Of a stretch of 64,000 nt of DNA, positions 44,702-56,420 are shown piece after piece. The DNA lies in assembly GCF_033439725.1 (NCBI RefSeq), contig NW_026944389.1, forward strand, positions 1,612,001 to 1,676,000, given 5' to 3'. The notes beneath the pieces were generated by a model. It made no database searches and was not told the origin of the DNA. It saw only the letters and a list, made by a program, of their open reading frames with translations. This DNA is from Neurospora tetraspora (taxonomy: Eukaryota; Ascomycota; Sordariomycetes; Sordariales; Sordariaceae). Numbering within the stretch: the stretch's first letter is position 1; every line of letters begins with the position of its first letter. Made by a program: the position numbers and the translations under genes.

Positions 44702-45499
44702 ATGCCGAAACAAGCCTCCTCAATAACCACCCTCCTCTCCTCCCTCTCCGCCCTAGCCGAAGCCAACCCCTCCCGGCCCGCCCGCGCTCCCCTCCGCATC
44801 CACTTCCCCGGCTCTCCCTCTCCCACCACCGTCTCCACCCCGGGAACCCCCCTCTCAAAGGACGCCGCCGCCCTCCCGCCCTCTTACTCCATCTCCGCCA
44901 CCGCTCTCTCCAACATCACGCTTCCCAACTGCGACCTCAGTCCCGTCTCCAGTCACCACGATTCCTCCTCTGGCTCCTCTTCTGCGGGTGGTCATTCTAG
45001 GAGAGGATCAGAAGCCAGCAACGCGGCCGGCCAAATCCCTCATTACCTCGTCATCTGTCTCGATCTTGATCCTCCTTTTCCCAGTTTCCCCGTGCTAGCA
45101 CCGATTTTGCATTGCTTGGAAGCGGACTTGAGGCTGGAGACGGAGGAGTTGGATGCTGATGAGGGGTATGTGTATTTGACTGCTGATGAGGTGGCGGGGG
45201 GGAGTGAGGGGATTAGGCACTCCAGGCAGGAGAGGAGGACGAAGCCGGTGGTGGGTTATATGGGGCCGAAACCGCCGGGGGTGAGTAGTCCACATCGGTA
45301 TGTGTTTTTGTGTTGGGAGCAGCCGGGGGGTGTGGATGGGCAGAAGGTGAGGGAGGTTTTGGGGTTGGATGGTGGTGGGGAGGGAGAGGAGGAGGGGGAG
45401 GATGTGGGAATGACGAAGAGGGTGAGATTTGATCAGGAGGGCTTTGAGAAAAATTTGGGATTGGGGGAGGTGGTGGCGGGGAATTATTTTGTTTGTTGA
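44702..45499 (+). CDS. Phosphatidylethanolamine-binding protein (PEBP) family
   Basis: PEBP/RKIP/TFS1-type proteins are small beta-fold proteins that bind phospholipid head groups or regulate kinases and carboxypeptidase Y. The 265-residue frame has the first PEBP signature in weakened form, HYLVICLDLDPPFP (about 122-135), and the second one clearly, YMGPKPPGVSSPHRYVFLCW (about 188-207), followed by EQPGG. The C-terminal helix reads VRFDQEGFEKNLGLGEVVAGNYF, here cited as the RFD..F...LGL..VAGNYF pattern usual in fungal PEBPs. Compared with the family there is a Ser/Gly/His-rich insertion at about 85-115 (SSHHDSSSGSSSAGGHSRRG) and an acidic insertion (GEEEGED) before the last helix. The ATG at 44,702 is chosen because the open frame upstream is Thr/Ser/Pro noise. 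No signal peptide is seen. The weakened first motif makes ligand binding uncertain. Confidence 0.85.
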   Translation: MPKQASSITTLLSSLSALAEANPSRPARAPLRIHFPGSPSPTTVSTPGTPLSKDAAALPPSYSISATALSNITLPNCDLSPVSSHHDSSSGSSSAGGHSRRGSEASNAAGQIPHYLVICLDLDPPFPSFPVLAPILHCLEADLRLETEELDADEGYVYLTADEVAGGSEGIRHSRQERRTKPVVGYMGPKPPGVSSPHRYVFLCWEQPGGVDGQKVREVLGLDGGGEGEEEGEDVGMTKRVRFDQEGFEKNLGLGEVVAGNYFVC

Positions 45500-45704
45500 T
45501 GATGTACGATGGGTGGTGGTGTTGTTGGATGAGGATAATGGGAGCTGGAGGGTGATGGGGGGTGGGAGTGGATGGGAAAGTCTGCTGAAGGTGGGTACCA
45601 ACTTATCCTTTTACTCTGGGAATTGCTGATCGTGGCTCAGGCTGGAAAGCAGCAAGATTTGGTTACAACACCCGAGATTGTACGAAAGACTGTAATAGTA
45701 CTAT

Positions 45705-46184
45705 GACTGTGTTTGTTCCCGTACTTTTGTGTTACAGAAGGGTTCATACGCACTTTTTTATACTAAGATCGTATAGAAATTCTCGCGTTTGTTTGCTTTT
45801 CGTATAAAAAGGCAATCTGCGACGCCCTTATATTAGCCTCGCATAGCCTTGGCCGGGTTAGGGTTATGTATGGCTAGAAAATCGTATAGATTTTTTATGT
45901 GCGTATGGAATCCCCAAAATGTACACATGCCCAAAAATGCGGTATGCGTGTACGCCCACCCCGATGCACCTCTCTGCAGCGCATTCGCTCAGCGCTCGAA
46001 GCCCTATAACTCCCAATAGGACCCCGTCGTCGCAAAAGTAAACGAACGAAGCAACAATAGACATCGCAGTATAAGGGGGATGCAGAAGGCTGTACGACGG
46101 ATTTTACCATGTGGCCCGTGCCCGCCGTACGAGGATATACGACAGACCCTTCTTGTACGAAAAAGTACGGGAACAAACACAGTC
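45705..46184. mobile_element. MITE-like element with terminal inverted repeats
   Basis: Bases 45,705-45,728 match the reverse complement of 46,161-46,184 at all 24 positions (core TGTTTGTTCCCGTACTTTT), and the similarity continues imperfectly for another 16. Both sides are flanked by TAT (45,702-45,704 and 46,185-46,187), a likely 3-bp target duplication. The interior has no open frame. It has a nested inverted repeat, CATACGCAC at 45,745-45,753 against 45,899-45,907, and GGGTTAGGGTTA at 45,855-45,866. Base composition is CpG-containing and normal, so it has not been hit by RIP. It is best read as a non-autonomous DNA transposon of about 480 bp. The family cannot be named; a 3-bp duplication suggests PIF/Harbinger- or CACTA-like mobilisation, but the ends do not fit either exactly. 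Confidence 0.75.
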
Positions 46185-46187
46185 TAT

Positions 46188-47317
46188 ATCTTCACAAGCA
46201 CACGGTCCCGACTCAGAATTCGAACAAGCACACAGATACATCAGAACCTCTCTCAACTTTCACTACCTCGTTGATCACCTTCAAGGCACGAACATTCACC
46301 ACTCCCACTTCTATCACCTCCCCTCCCCAAGACTCACTCAACCCTCCCAAACCTTCGGCCCCGGCGGCTCATACATCGTCGTCTGCCAACTAAAAATCAT
46401 CCCCCTTCTCCCCAGCCCTTTACGCCCCCGGAAACGCCACCATCTCCGCCCTCCCCAAATTCCCCTCTCCTCCTCCATCTATTCCTCCCATAACCTCGAC
46501 CTGCGCACAAGCCAAATAAAACTGCGGAAGCCACGAGTAAAAGCGAGACATCGTGAGCGAAAAGGTAGGAGATAATGACTCCCAAGACATATAACCCACA
46601 ATAATTGTTTTGTAAAACCGTGGTTTACCGTTCCTTCCATGCGAGCTTCCCAGTCGGCTAATAAGGCAAAAAGCGGCATTCAAGTGTCATGGACTAATGG
46701 GTTCCATATATTCCAATGTTAACGGTCAAGGTTACAGTCATCTTCTCACTAAAGACACTTAGCGGCCGATGTCGTGATGGTGCTAAACAATGGTGAGATG
46801 CAAGAAGTACCCATCTTTTAGGCTTGGCTTGCTCCACTAACGCTTTCGTCAATAACCTAAACCTTATTCGTGTAGCTTATCCAAACAGATACCCTCACAA
46901 AAGTTCACGACACCAACGGCAACGACTCGCGCAGAACGGTCATGGCCCCCACACAACCGTCGCGTGGGGATCATCAACATTTCCACCCATTTTGACGAAT
47001 TCTCTGTTGTTGGAACGAGGGAAAAGAAAACTCAGCAACCGTAACCGAGGGCGATGGGGGGCTACCGTCAAAGTTCTAGCCTCCCCCACTTTGCGTTGTA
47101 TGTACGCAGTAGAGTCACACTGCGGTATGTAATGTGTATGCGAGGCGGCCGCCGTTATCGCCATGGAGTATAGAGATGGGGATGTGGGAGGTGTGGGAGG
47201 ATACATAAAGCGGGCCAGGTCCCGGTGGTTTGGGTGTGATGAAAGACCGGATCTACCCTTTGGATCTTGTCCCATAAGCTTTGTTGCCCATAGGACAACC
47301 ACTCGAAGGCAGACAAA
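46188..47317. other. Intergenic, no gene seen
   Basis: About 1.1 kb between the inverted-repeat element and the UNC93-like gene, which presumably contains that gene's promoter. Open frames on both strands show no domain. Confidence 0.45.
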
Positions 47318-49073
47318 ATGTCCTCGACAGACAACAAGGAAAAGAACGTAGTCGAGCTCGGCCCCGTCTCGACGGGGTCAGACGCCGACGAGCAAATCAA
47401 CCACAGCAAGCCAGTATCCAAGTTTACTCGGTGGTACCGCAGCCCTCTGTTCAACGTCATCATGGTCGGTCTCATCTCGTTCACCCAGCCCGGCATCTGG
47501 AATGCCCTCAACAGCACGGGCGCCGGCGGCGCGCAGGAGCCGTACCTGGTTAACGGGTCGAACTCTTTGACTTTTGGGTATGTCTCCTCTCTACCCCCTT
47601 CTCTCCCCCCACTCCTTACCCACATGCCCCCCCGAAAAAAAATGCTAACAAATTCCCACAGCATCATGGTCTTCGGCTGCTCCCTCTTCTCCATCCTCTC
47701 CAACAAGATCGGCATCAAATGGGTTCTCATCATCGGCACCCTCGGCTACGCGCCCTACTCCGCCTCGCTCTACGTTAACAACCGCTACGGAACCGAATGG
47801 TTCGTCCTCTTCGGCGGCGCCCTCTGCGGCATCGCCGCCTCGGCCCTGTGGGCCTCCGAGGGCGCCATCGCGCTCGGCTACGCCGACATCAAAGACCGCG
47901 GCAAGTTCACGGGCATCTGGCTCGGTCTGCGCGAGCTGGGCCAGCTGCTCGGCGCTTCGATTCAATTGAGTCTAAACGTGAAGAAGGAAGGCAGGGGCAA
48001 AGTAGGGTATACCACGTACCTGGTGCTGATCGCGCTGCAGTGTCTGGGTCTGCCGTTTGCGTTGCTGGTGTCTTCGCCGCAGAAGGTGATCAAGGCTGAT
48101 GGGACGAGACTCGTCAAAGATCCGACCGGGCTGAATAAGACGGTCAAGGGCGAGTTTAACAAGATCTGGAGTCTGTTTAAGAGGAGGCAGATGTACCTGC
48201 TGATGCCCATCTTGATTGGGTTTCAGTGGAATAGCACGTATTTGGGCATTTATATGACCAAGTAGTACGTACTTATCCTCTCTTCGACTCGCTCGATCTT
48301 ACCTGGGCCAAAACTAACACTTCCAAAGCTTCTCAGTCCGCTCCCGCACCCTCGGCTCCCTCGTCTCCGGCATCGTCGCCACAGCCGCCAACGTCTTCTG
48401 GGGCTGGTTCTACGACCGCCAATCCCTCTCGCGCCCGACCGTCGCCAGAATCACCTGGGCCTTCTTCGTGATTCTCATGCTGGGAACCTTCGGCTGGCAA
48501 ACCGCCAACGAGAAGCTCTACGGCGACCTGAAAGCGGCCGGCACCCCCATCACGCTGGACTGGGCCAACCCAGGCTTCGGCCGCGGTTTCGCGTCCATGG
48601 TCATCTTGAGGTTCCTCAACGAAAGTCACTACATGTTTGTGTACTGGCTCATCGGCGCCTTTTTCGATGATCTCGAGACGTTGGGACTAGCGGTGGGTAT
48701 TGTCAGGTCGTTTGAGTCCGTCGGCTCGTGCTTGGCGTTTGGTATTGGCGCGGCGCAGGTCGCGCCCATGGTGAATCTGATCATTGCGTTTGCCATGTTT
48801 GGGTTTACGATTCCGGCGACGTCGGCGGTGGTGTTTATGGTGCCGGAGAGGCCGGTGAATTTGCGGAAGTTGGAGGATGAGGACGGTGGTGGTAGCACTT
48901 CTACTACTACGTCTGAGGGAGAAGCAGTGGTCGTGGTCGTGGCCGCTGCCAAGGAGGCGAGCATTGAGGAGGGCTCTGTGGGCTCTGTGGCTGCTGCCCC
49001 TGGTTCTATTACGGATGGAAAGGAACGGGATGGAGTGCAGCCGCCGGTTTATTCGGAGCTGCAAGTAAAGTGA
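47318..49073 (+). CDS. UNC93-like MFS membrane protein
   Basis: This 535-residue polytopic membrane protein belongs to the UNC-93-like branch of the MFS (fungal 'DUF895' proteins), of unknown substrate. Three exons: 47,318-47,577, 47,662-48,264 and 48,329-49,073. Intron 1 (84 nt: GTATGT, TGCTAAC, CACAG) is in phase 2. Intron 2 (64 nt: GTACGT, AACTAACAC, AAAG) is also in phase 2 and gives MTK-Y-FSVRSRTLGS, a typical UNC93 stretch. After a hydrophilic N-tail, segments include PLFNVIMVGLISFTQPGIWN, GCSLFSILSNKIGIKWVL, ALCGIAASALWASEGAIALG and ILIGFQWNSTYLG. The C-tail of about 75 residues is acidic, then Ser/Gly-rich. Intron 1 is a multiple of three without stops, so retention would add 28 residues and keep the frame. 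The context (UNC93-like next to PEBP) suggests no pathway. Confidence 0.9.
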
Positions 49074-49423
49074 GGTGAAATTAAAGGGGGCCCGGAGAAA
49101 GGAAACAACGGGACGGAAAGATAGGAACATGGATGATACCCACCTCCAAATGGCCATTTTGGGACATTGGAGGTTATACATAGTAGTCGAGATTTACATA
49201 TGGTTAATGATAATAAGATGAGCGTTATGGTGGCCCTTGTAATCGCCAAGGTAATCGCCAATCTCGATCTCGTGCTCTTGTGAACTGGTCGATCAGATGA
49301 AACAAATGTCGGGCAGCCATCCCCTACGACCGTTCATCCGAAAGTTTGTGAGAATAATTCGGAGATGCCTATATAGGCTTAGTGCTAGTGTCAAGTGGGT
49401 ACCAATGTTCCAATTTGGCTTGG

Positions 49424-49481
49424 TGGCTGAGTGGCTCCTACCTTGGGTTCTCAACAGCAAGGTCATCCATTTGATTCCAGG
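49424..49481 (+). other. tRNA-like segment with A-box, possible SINE or tRNA relic
   Basis: TGGCTGAGTGG at 49,424-49,434 fits the Pol III A-box exactly. CCTTG/CAAGG (49,441-49,445 and 49,458-49,462) can form a stem around a 12-nt loop containing TTCTCAA. TTTGATTCC at 49,470-49,478 resembles a B-box whose GGTTCGA has suffered G-to-A and C-to-T change. No acceptor stem pairs, so this is not a working tRNA gene. Confidence 0.35.
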
Positions 49482-49873
49482 TCGAGGGCAACTTTTGTCA
49501 GTTTGGAGGGTAAATCCAGCTAGTAAGAAGGGGGCTCTAAATAAGGACTAGCCTCCCAGCCACCCAGAATCTGGCTACAGACCTCCCTAATACTCTAGGA
49601 GCCCCCAACTCTAGTTCCACAGCACTCTTCTACATACACATAGATCAATACAGAGATTTACCCACATTTGATTCAACCGTGCATTCTAACAACTTTCGGG
49701 GTTTTTCCACAACGCCTTCTCTATGGGAGGGCTGTCTGGGCAAGTCCTGGGCACTCTCCCATGGTGAGTTCACCATAGCGTACCTACCTATAGCGAATAT
49801 ATTTATTTCCAGCGAATATTCTTACCCGTGCGTGTGAGGCTGGCTTTTGAAAGGGAAGGCTGGCCAGACTACA

Positions 49874-49896
49874 CCCACTCTCTTGCAGAGAGTGGG
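49874..49896. repeat. Perfect 9-bp hairpin, 5-nt loop
   Basis: CCCACTCTC, loop TTGCA, GAGAGTGGG. It could be a terminator-like or cruciform structure. No adjoining gene needs it. Confidence 0.6.
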
Positions 49897-51022
49897 CCAC
49901 TAAATTCTGGAACACCACTTTAATATGGGATAGTGCAACTTGTATGGGAACAGCACCAAAAATGTATGGGAATCAAGTAGGAAAAGCTGTAGCACTACGA
50001 CAATAAGAATCTGAAAGATGCAATTTGAATGAGAGCTTCGAGGAAGTTCAATAAAGATACTAGAATTTTGAGAGATTTTTCCGAAGTAAAGAAGTTGGTA
50101 TAACATCGAAATCCTAGTCTCTTATAATAGTCGTGCTCCGATGTCAGCCCCTATCTGCTCCGCCGCTATACGTGGCGTAATTTCTTTATACCCTGTAGGT
50201 CCAAATAGTATAATATTAAGATTACATTTATATATAGTTTGAACAAAATCGGCTAATGTGTATAAGGAATGTTTAATTTCTGCGTAAATATTCGAGTATT
50301 AGACTATTATAAAAATTTTAAATTCAATAAAATAAAGTGTCCGAGGATAGATAGTACGCATTGTAAATCCATTTTTATATACTTTTTTTTGTATTTTTAT
50401 TATAATTTTGTTGTTTGTTGATATTATAGGAGTAGGTTCTATTGTGCGCAAAATTGTATTTAAAAGGATCGTATATTCTATTTTTGTAATCTATTGTTGT
50501 ATTAATACGGAAATTGGTATATATAATATACGACTATAGATTTAATATTAATAATATTACAGTATTTATTCGTTATATTATTAACTTTTATTAATTTAAT
50601 ACGTCCGGGCTTCCTAATTTGGCTTTCTAGGGTTGGATTAGCGAAGTATTGCGATATATAGTATTTAATAATAATAAAAATGTCCGATATAATTTCGTTG
50701 ATATAGTCGTTATTTATTTATTGAATTAGGAGTTATTACTAGGCTAGGATTAACATTATCCGAAATTTAGTTAAGTAGAATTTATTTATTATATTATTTA
50801 TTAACGAAGCAATACGATTTTTATTGCCCGTACCAGCTATAGAAAGAGTATTATTTTTTAAATTATATTTATTATCCTAATTAATAAGATTATTATTTAG
50901 ATTATATTATTTGATCGGTTTGGCAAGAAATAGTATAATATTATTATTAAATCTCCGGGTATTCGGTTTATTTTAATTAATTAGTTAATTATAAAAGTAT
51001 AGAATTTATATATATTACGTTT

Positions 51023-51090
51023 AAAACTAATAAGGGAATTAACCTTTTATTTTCTTATTAGGTTTGAAGGTTAATTCCTTTATTAGTTTT
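51023..51090. repeat. Palindromic repeat, member 1 (best preserved)
   Basis: The 24-base arm at 51,023-51,046 (starting AAAACTAATAAGGGAATT) matches the reverse complement of 51,067-51,090 with one mismatch, around a 20-nt loop. The same arm motif, AAAMYRATARGGGA, recurs elsewhere in this block. Confidence 0.75.
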
Positions 51091-54000
51091 GAATGAATTT
51101 TAAGTAATCTTTTAGTGATATTTACGTTTCTAGGTAAATTTAGAATTTAGAAACTATATATATATTTTTGTCGGTTTAGAATAAATTATTTACGTAAAGT
51201 TTATAGAATTAATGCGTAATGTTTCGTTTAATTAGTGAATTGTTTTTATTATTATTAATAAATTATATATTATATTTTAATAGTGTACGTTTCGAAAATA
51301 ATTTACGGATATTTATATTATTAGGATTAATATCCTATTTAGCATCCTTTAGTTTGGGTATATAGTTATTTTTATTTATAATATATAGTATTATATGTAT
51401 AAGTATAGCGGTTTTTACTTAGAGGGTTGTAAGTTAAGTAAATTTATTATTATTCGTATTTCTATTAATTGTTTTAATATTGCGATAGTATTATAGTTAA
51501 TTTTATAAGGCGCGTTTAAGGATTATTAACGGTTCGAAATCCTTTTCGGCGCGCTTATATTTAATATCTCCCCACTTAATATTTATTTTATTTTAAAAAT
51601 TATTATTTATATTAATAGTAAGTTATTTCTTTTCTCCATCCGGGCGTATTTCTTATAATACTTTATATTTTTTAGTTGTAAATTATTGTAAGTAATAAGG
51701 GTAATTTATAAATATATGCCAATATTCGTCTTTAAGATTAGAGGGCTATATATAAGGATTTTAAGCGGTCGGATTTAATATATCGGATAATGTTCGCTAC
51801 TATTTTATTTAGTATAGGTATATATATTTTAAATATCCAGTAGGTAATATAGTATAGCGTGGTTAAATTTGATAATATTGTAGATTTGGTTTAGTATTTT
51901 AAATACGCCGTTTATACGGATCCTATTATATATAGTACGGGGTATTATTTTATCCCTTATTATTAATTTAATTATTTAAGCTAATTATATAAATTTATTC
52001 AAATATAGACTATTATTTATTTTAAAAATGTTTTATTAAATTATTTTATTATGTCGGGGTTTGAAATTTAATATGTACCGCCCCCCCCTTCTATTATTAT
52101 TATTTTATAATATACTGCGTTAAATTTCGTTTTAATTAATAAACTAGTATAATTACTTATTTCGGGGGATGAAGATATATTGAATAAAGGAGATATATTT
52201 AATAAGGAAGATATATAGAGCGATGAAGATATAAAAAGTAAAGAAGAGTTATTGGATAATCATAATATTATTATTGGTTAATTAATTTTATAGGAGTTAG
52301 GAATTATCAATAGTAATTAATAATTTCGTATTTAGAATAAAATAGAGAAATTAATTCGGGAAGAGATTATTAAAAAATATAAAGAGATATACGAATTTAT
52401 TAACGTACTTTATTTTAAATAATATATTATAAGGCTATTATAAGAGTTTAGACTACTCTTTAAATTTAGGGATCCTTTTAATTATATAATAGATTTCGAC
52501 ATTGAACGCTTCGGTACTATTTTTACCGTATTATTTTATTTACAATATTATAATAAGTATTATACCCTTTTAAGTTTCCTATTACTTATATTGAAGAAAT
52601 TTATAATTATTATTTAGCGCTTAATAAAATTGATAAGGGTTAGTTTCGCTTTGGACTAATTAGATCGTTTTATAATTACTATTACTAGAATCTTTTATTT
52701 TAATATATTAAAATTATTCCATTTACTAAAAGAAGTATTTATATTATTATTTTTCTTGAACATATTTATGTAACGGTTTGGGAAATAGGAATTTATATTT
52801 ATAATAGAAGATTTTATTAAAGTTATTCCGGAATTTAAATTATAGAAGTAGTTAGAAGGGTATAGGGATATTTTAGTTATAGAGTACGTTTATATTATAT
52901 TTATTTCGTTGAAAGTATTTATTATAAGTATAGAAATGATAGTTCGTAATAGTATAAATATAGAAAAGAGGAGATTAGTAAAGGCGGAATAAGTATAAAT
53001 TTTAAAAATTGTTATTAGTAGCCCGTTTAGCGCTATAGGTTTAATTGTATGCGCGGTTCTTTCCGTTGATATATATATAAATATAGTTCTACCCACAAAA
53101 AGGGTAAAGATTAGTATAATTTTAATAAAATGGAAGAAGTAAATATATATACTTTATATACTTAGGGATTATTTAAACGAAATTTCTTAGTAAATTATTT
53201 AAAACCGATAAGGGAAGTTATTAGGAGGAAGCCCTATTATATTATAGAATAAATAAAGATTTTTATAAATAAGAATCATAAAAATGTTTTAAAAATTTTA
53301 GGCTATTTTAATTTTTATACTATAGATTATTTATAAATTTAAATATAAAAACCCCCCCTTATAACCTTTAGAATTCTTCTTTTTTTATTTCTTTTTATAT
53401 TACATTATACTTTTTTAATTCCCTTATTAATTTTAGTACCGATTTGATAATTGTTTGCTCCCTTCTATTGACCCTTATTAATTTTAATATAAATTTAATA
53501 ACTATTCGCTTCCTTTTATTTACCCCTATTAGTTTTAGAATCATTTTAATAAACTTTTAGTATTTCGCTACTTTAATGATTCCTATTGGTTTTAAGCTTA
53601 ATTAATCAGTTCTACGGGGCCTTATTAAATAAAGGATCCTTTGTTATTTAAAAGTGAGACGATTTTACAATTTTGTATAATATTTGCAATATAATCCGTT
53701 AATTTAAATAAATGGGTCGAGAGAAGTCTAATAATATTAAACTAGTGAAAAACCTTTATTTAAATACGGATATTTAAGAAATTTTCTTCGACGGATAAAA
53801 CTTAGGTACGCTATAATTATTATACTTTCTACCCTTAAAGTAGTTTAGGTTTCGGATAAATAAAGAAGATATAAAATAGGTATATATTATCCAATTTACT
53901 ATATATCCTAATAATATCCTATTCTTTTTCCAATACCCTATTTATATTGGCGGTTATAATACAAAAGAGGTGCGGAATTTAGTCCTAGATATCTATATGG

Positions 54001-54255
54001 AATAGTAGTCGGAAAATAAAGATTTTTATAAATAGGTTATTATCATTATATAATTAATAAATTCCGATTATTATAAGAAATAAGTTAAGTAGAAGGGCAA
54101 TAATATTACGTTATTAAAATAAACGATCGTAAAATAGATTTATAAGTCTTTAATTTTATTAAACGGTTATATAACGAGAATTTTAGGGTATTCGAATATA
54201 GCGGCCTTATTTTAATATCTCGATTATAAATATAAATATATTCTAGTTATTATTT

Positions 54256-54307
54256 AAAACCGATAGGGGAGGTATATCCTCTTTTAATTTGTTCCTTTAT
54301 CGGTTTT
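54256..54307. repeat. Palindromic repeat, member 2
   Basis: The arm AAAACCGATAGGGGA (54,256-54,270) faces TTCCTTTATCGGTTTT (54,292-54,307). It belongs to the same family as 51,023-51,090. A single-arm relative, AAAACCGATAAGGGAAGTT, is at about 53,201. Confidence 0.65.
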
Positions 54308-55827
54308 AGGTCCGTTTTGGGTATTTATTAATTATATTTTAATTTCTTTAATTTTTAATCCTATAAAATATTTTAAGATAAAATAATTTTATAGTAAAGA
54401 TAGTTAATTCAGCGTTAATATACCCGATTAGAAAAAGTAGAAGGGTATTATCCTTAAAGTAATTGATTATTCTAATTATAAGTATATTTTACATATATTA
54501 TTCTAGGTATTTAATTCTCCTAATTATACTTTCGCTATTTATATTAGCGATTTAAAGGTTATTAATACTAGTTTACTACTAGCTGAAAGGAATAAAATTT
54601 ATTTGGAAGTTACAGTATTAGTAAATTAGTTTATATATTTACATATATTATAAATGTCGCCCAGTAGGGGAGGTAAGTATAAATATACCTAGTTAACCAA
54701 TATACTAAATAAATTTATATAGTTAGGTTATATAATAAATAATTAATTCCGTACAATAATTTATTTTTATTAATATTACGGATCGCAACGTTTAATTTAT
54801 AAGTCTATTATTAATAGCGCTAATAGCCCCGAAAGAAAAGGTAAGGATATTGACATTATTTTTTACATATTTACTATATAGGATATTGCGAGTTTAAGGT
54901 CAGTTAATTAGTATAAAGAAATTTTAGTAATAGTATTTAGCGTTTAGTTATTAAGATTTTTTCGATTTTAAATGATTTTTATTATTCCGTTAATAACTAA
55001 TATATTATCGGTATCGACCCTATAGCTCTCTTCGCAATTGCGTACTTTCCCGACGCTAGCAATTTTGAACGCCGTTCCGCTAATATAGTATTTTTTAATA
55101 TATTTTTCTATATTTTCTAATAATTAGGAGAGAGTAGGGCGATTTCAAAGGATTCTAGCGATATGATTGGTATTATTAATAGAAAATTTAAAGTATAGGA
55201 TGTCCTTAAGATAGATACTATTTTATTTACTATCATTTTTAATTTATTATACGGATTAAATAATAATTTTAACTACGCGGATCTAAAATATTTGGTATTG
55301 GTTAAGAATTTTGATTCAATATTATAAATTTTCTTCTAGCCTTGTGAGTTGGGTTATATATTGGCCAACTATTAATTTGAAGATTTCTTTAACGATTTTA
55401 ATATTAATATTATATTAGGCCGCTTCGTTATTAATTATATTGCTAACCTTTTAATTAAAAAGAAATTGGCCGCTTTTAGTAATTATTTTAATATATTTTA
55501 GGAAGATAATACTACGCATATAGTAGAGGCGCGTTTACAAATCCGATATTAAATAGCCAACCTAATTAATAAACGATACTCATTATTAAATACTTTAAAA
55601 GATTATTTTGTAATTTATATAATAATAGAAATGTAGGGCCGGATCTTCCCTATACCTTTTAAGGATTGCTCTCCGCTGCCGGTAGAAAAGGATATAATTT
55701 ATTATAATATTAATATTTTGTACGAATATTATAAGGATGAAGGATAAGCGAATTGGGCATTAGGAGAAATAAGGAATAAATTATTTCTATTTTATTAATT
55801 AATTAGTAAGTTACGGTTCCTTCGTTT

Positions 55828-55871
55828 AAAATTAATAGGGGAACTATCCTTTTATTTCTTGTTTAGTTTTA
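55828..55871. repeat. Palindromic repeat, member 3 (diverged)
   Basis: The arm AAAATTAATAGGGGAACTA faces a degraded TTTAGTTTTAA arm. It lies just upstream of the ATPase-like relic. Confidence 0.5.
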
Positions 55872-55944
55872 ATTACGTATTATTAATTAAATTTTTTAAA
55901 TACGTATATAATCCGGTAATTTAAGAAATTCTTATTTAAATATA

Positions 55945-56420
55945 TTATATTAATTAACGAGGTTAGTACGGGCAAGATTATTATTTATTTTATAGTAATT
56001 TCACTTTACATCATAGAATTAGAATATAAAGAAAGTAATAATAAGTTTATGGAGGCTTATTTTATAGTAATTCTAATACTAATAATATTTATTATTTAAA
56101 TATTTATTAAAATTATTAAAACGTTTGGTGAAAGTTTAGAAGTTTATATTTAGTTGAATAAAGCCCGGGCGCTATTTATTATTAATTTAAAACGTATATA
56201 AACTTTAAATTAAAATAGATTCAATATATTAATATATTAATATATTAATAATAGCAATAAAGCAACTATTATTAAGATTATTATTTTAGCGGCGTTATTT
56301 ATTTATTTTAAACAATGGGTAAGATTATACGAATTTATTTATAACCCTTCGGACTATTTTACTAGTTTTAAAAGTAAAAATATATTTTCGTAGTAGCCGG
56401 CGGGTAAAGTCGCGGCCGGT
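55945..56420 (+). pseudogene. ATPase/helicase-like relic (RIP-degraded)
   Basis: In the plus frame around 55,955-55,985 the residues NEVSTGKIII stand where a Walker A loop would be expected, with substitutions of the kind produced by C-to-T and G-to-A change. Downstream text (IIKTFGESLEVYI, NKARALF, then FKQWVRLYEFIYNPSDYF at about 56,310-56,360) remains protein-like between stop codons. The overall look recalls a helicase-type ATPase, perhaps SNF2-like, but this is a weak assignment on degraded sequence. Confidence 0.3.

Larger units (their letters stand above)
49074..50110. other. 3' flank and approach to the AT-rich boundary
   Basis: Contains the UNC93-like gene's 3' flank, a tRNA-like segment (49,424-49,481) and a perfect hairpin CCCACTCTC-TTGCA-GAGAGTGGG at 49,874-49,896. 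The 49,555-49,900 stretch reads like fragmentary low-copy sequence without a gene. Normal base composition ends sharply near 50,110. Confidence 0.45.

Noticed and set aside
45855-45866. Interstitial telomere marking a chromosome fusion
   Set aside because: Only two TTAGGG units are present, inside the inverted-repeat element; this is too short to mean a former telomere.
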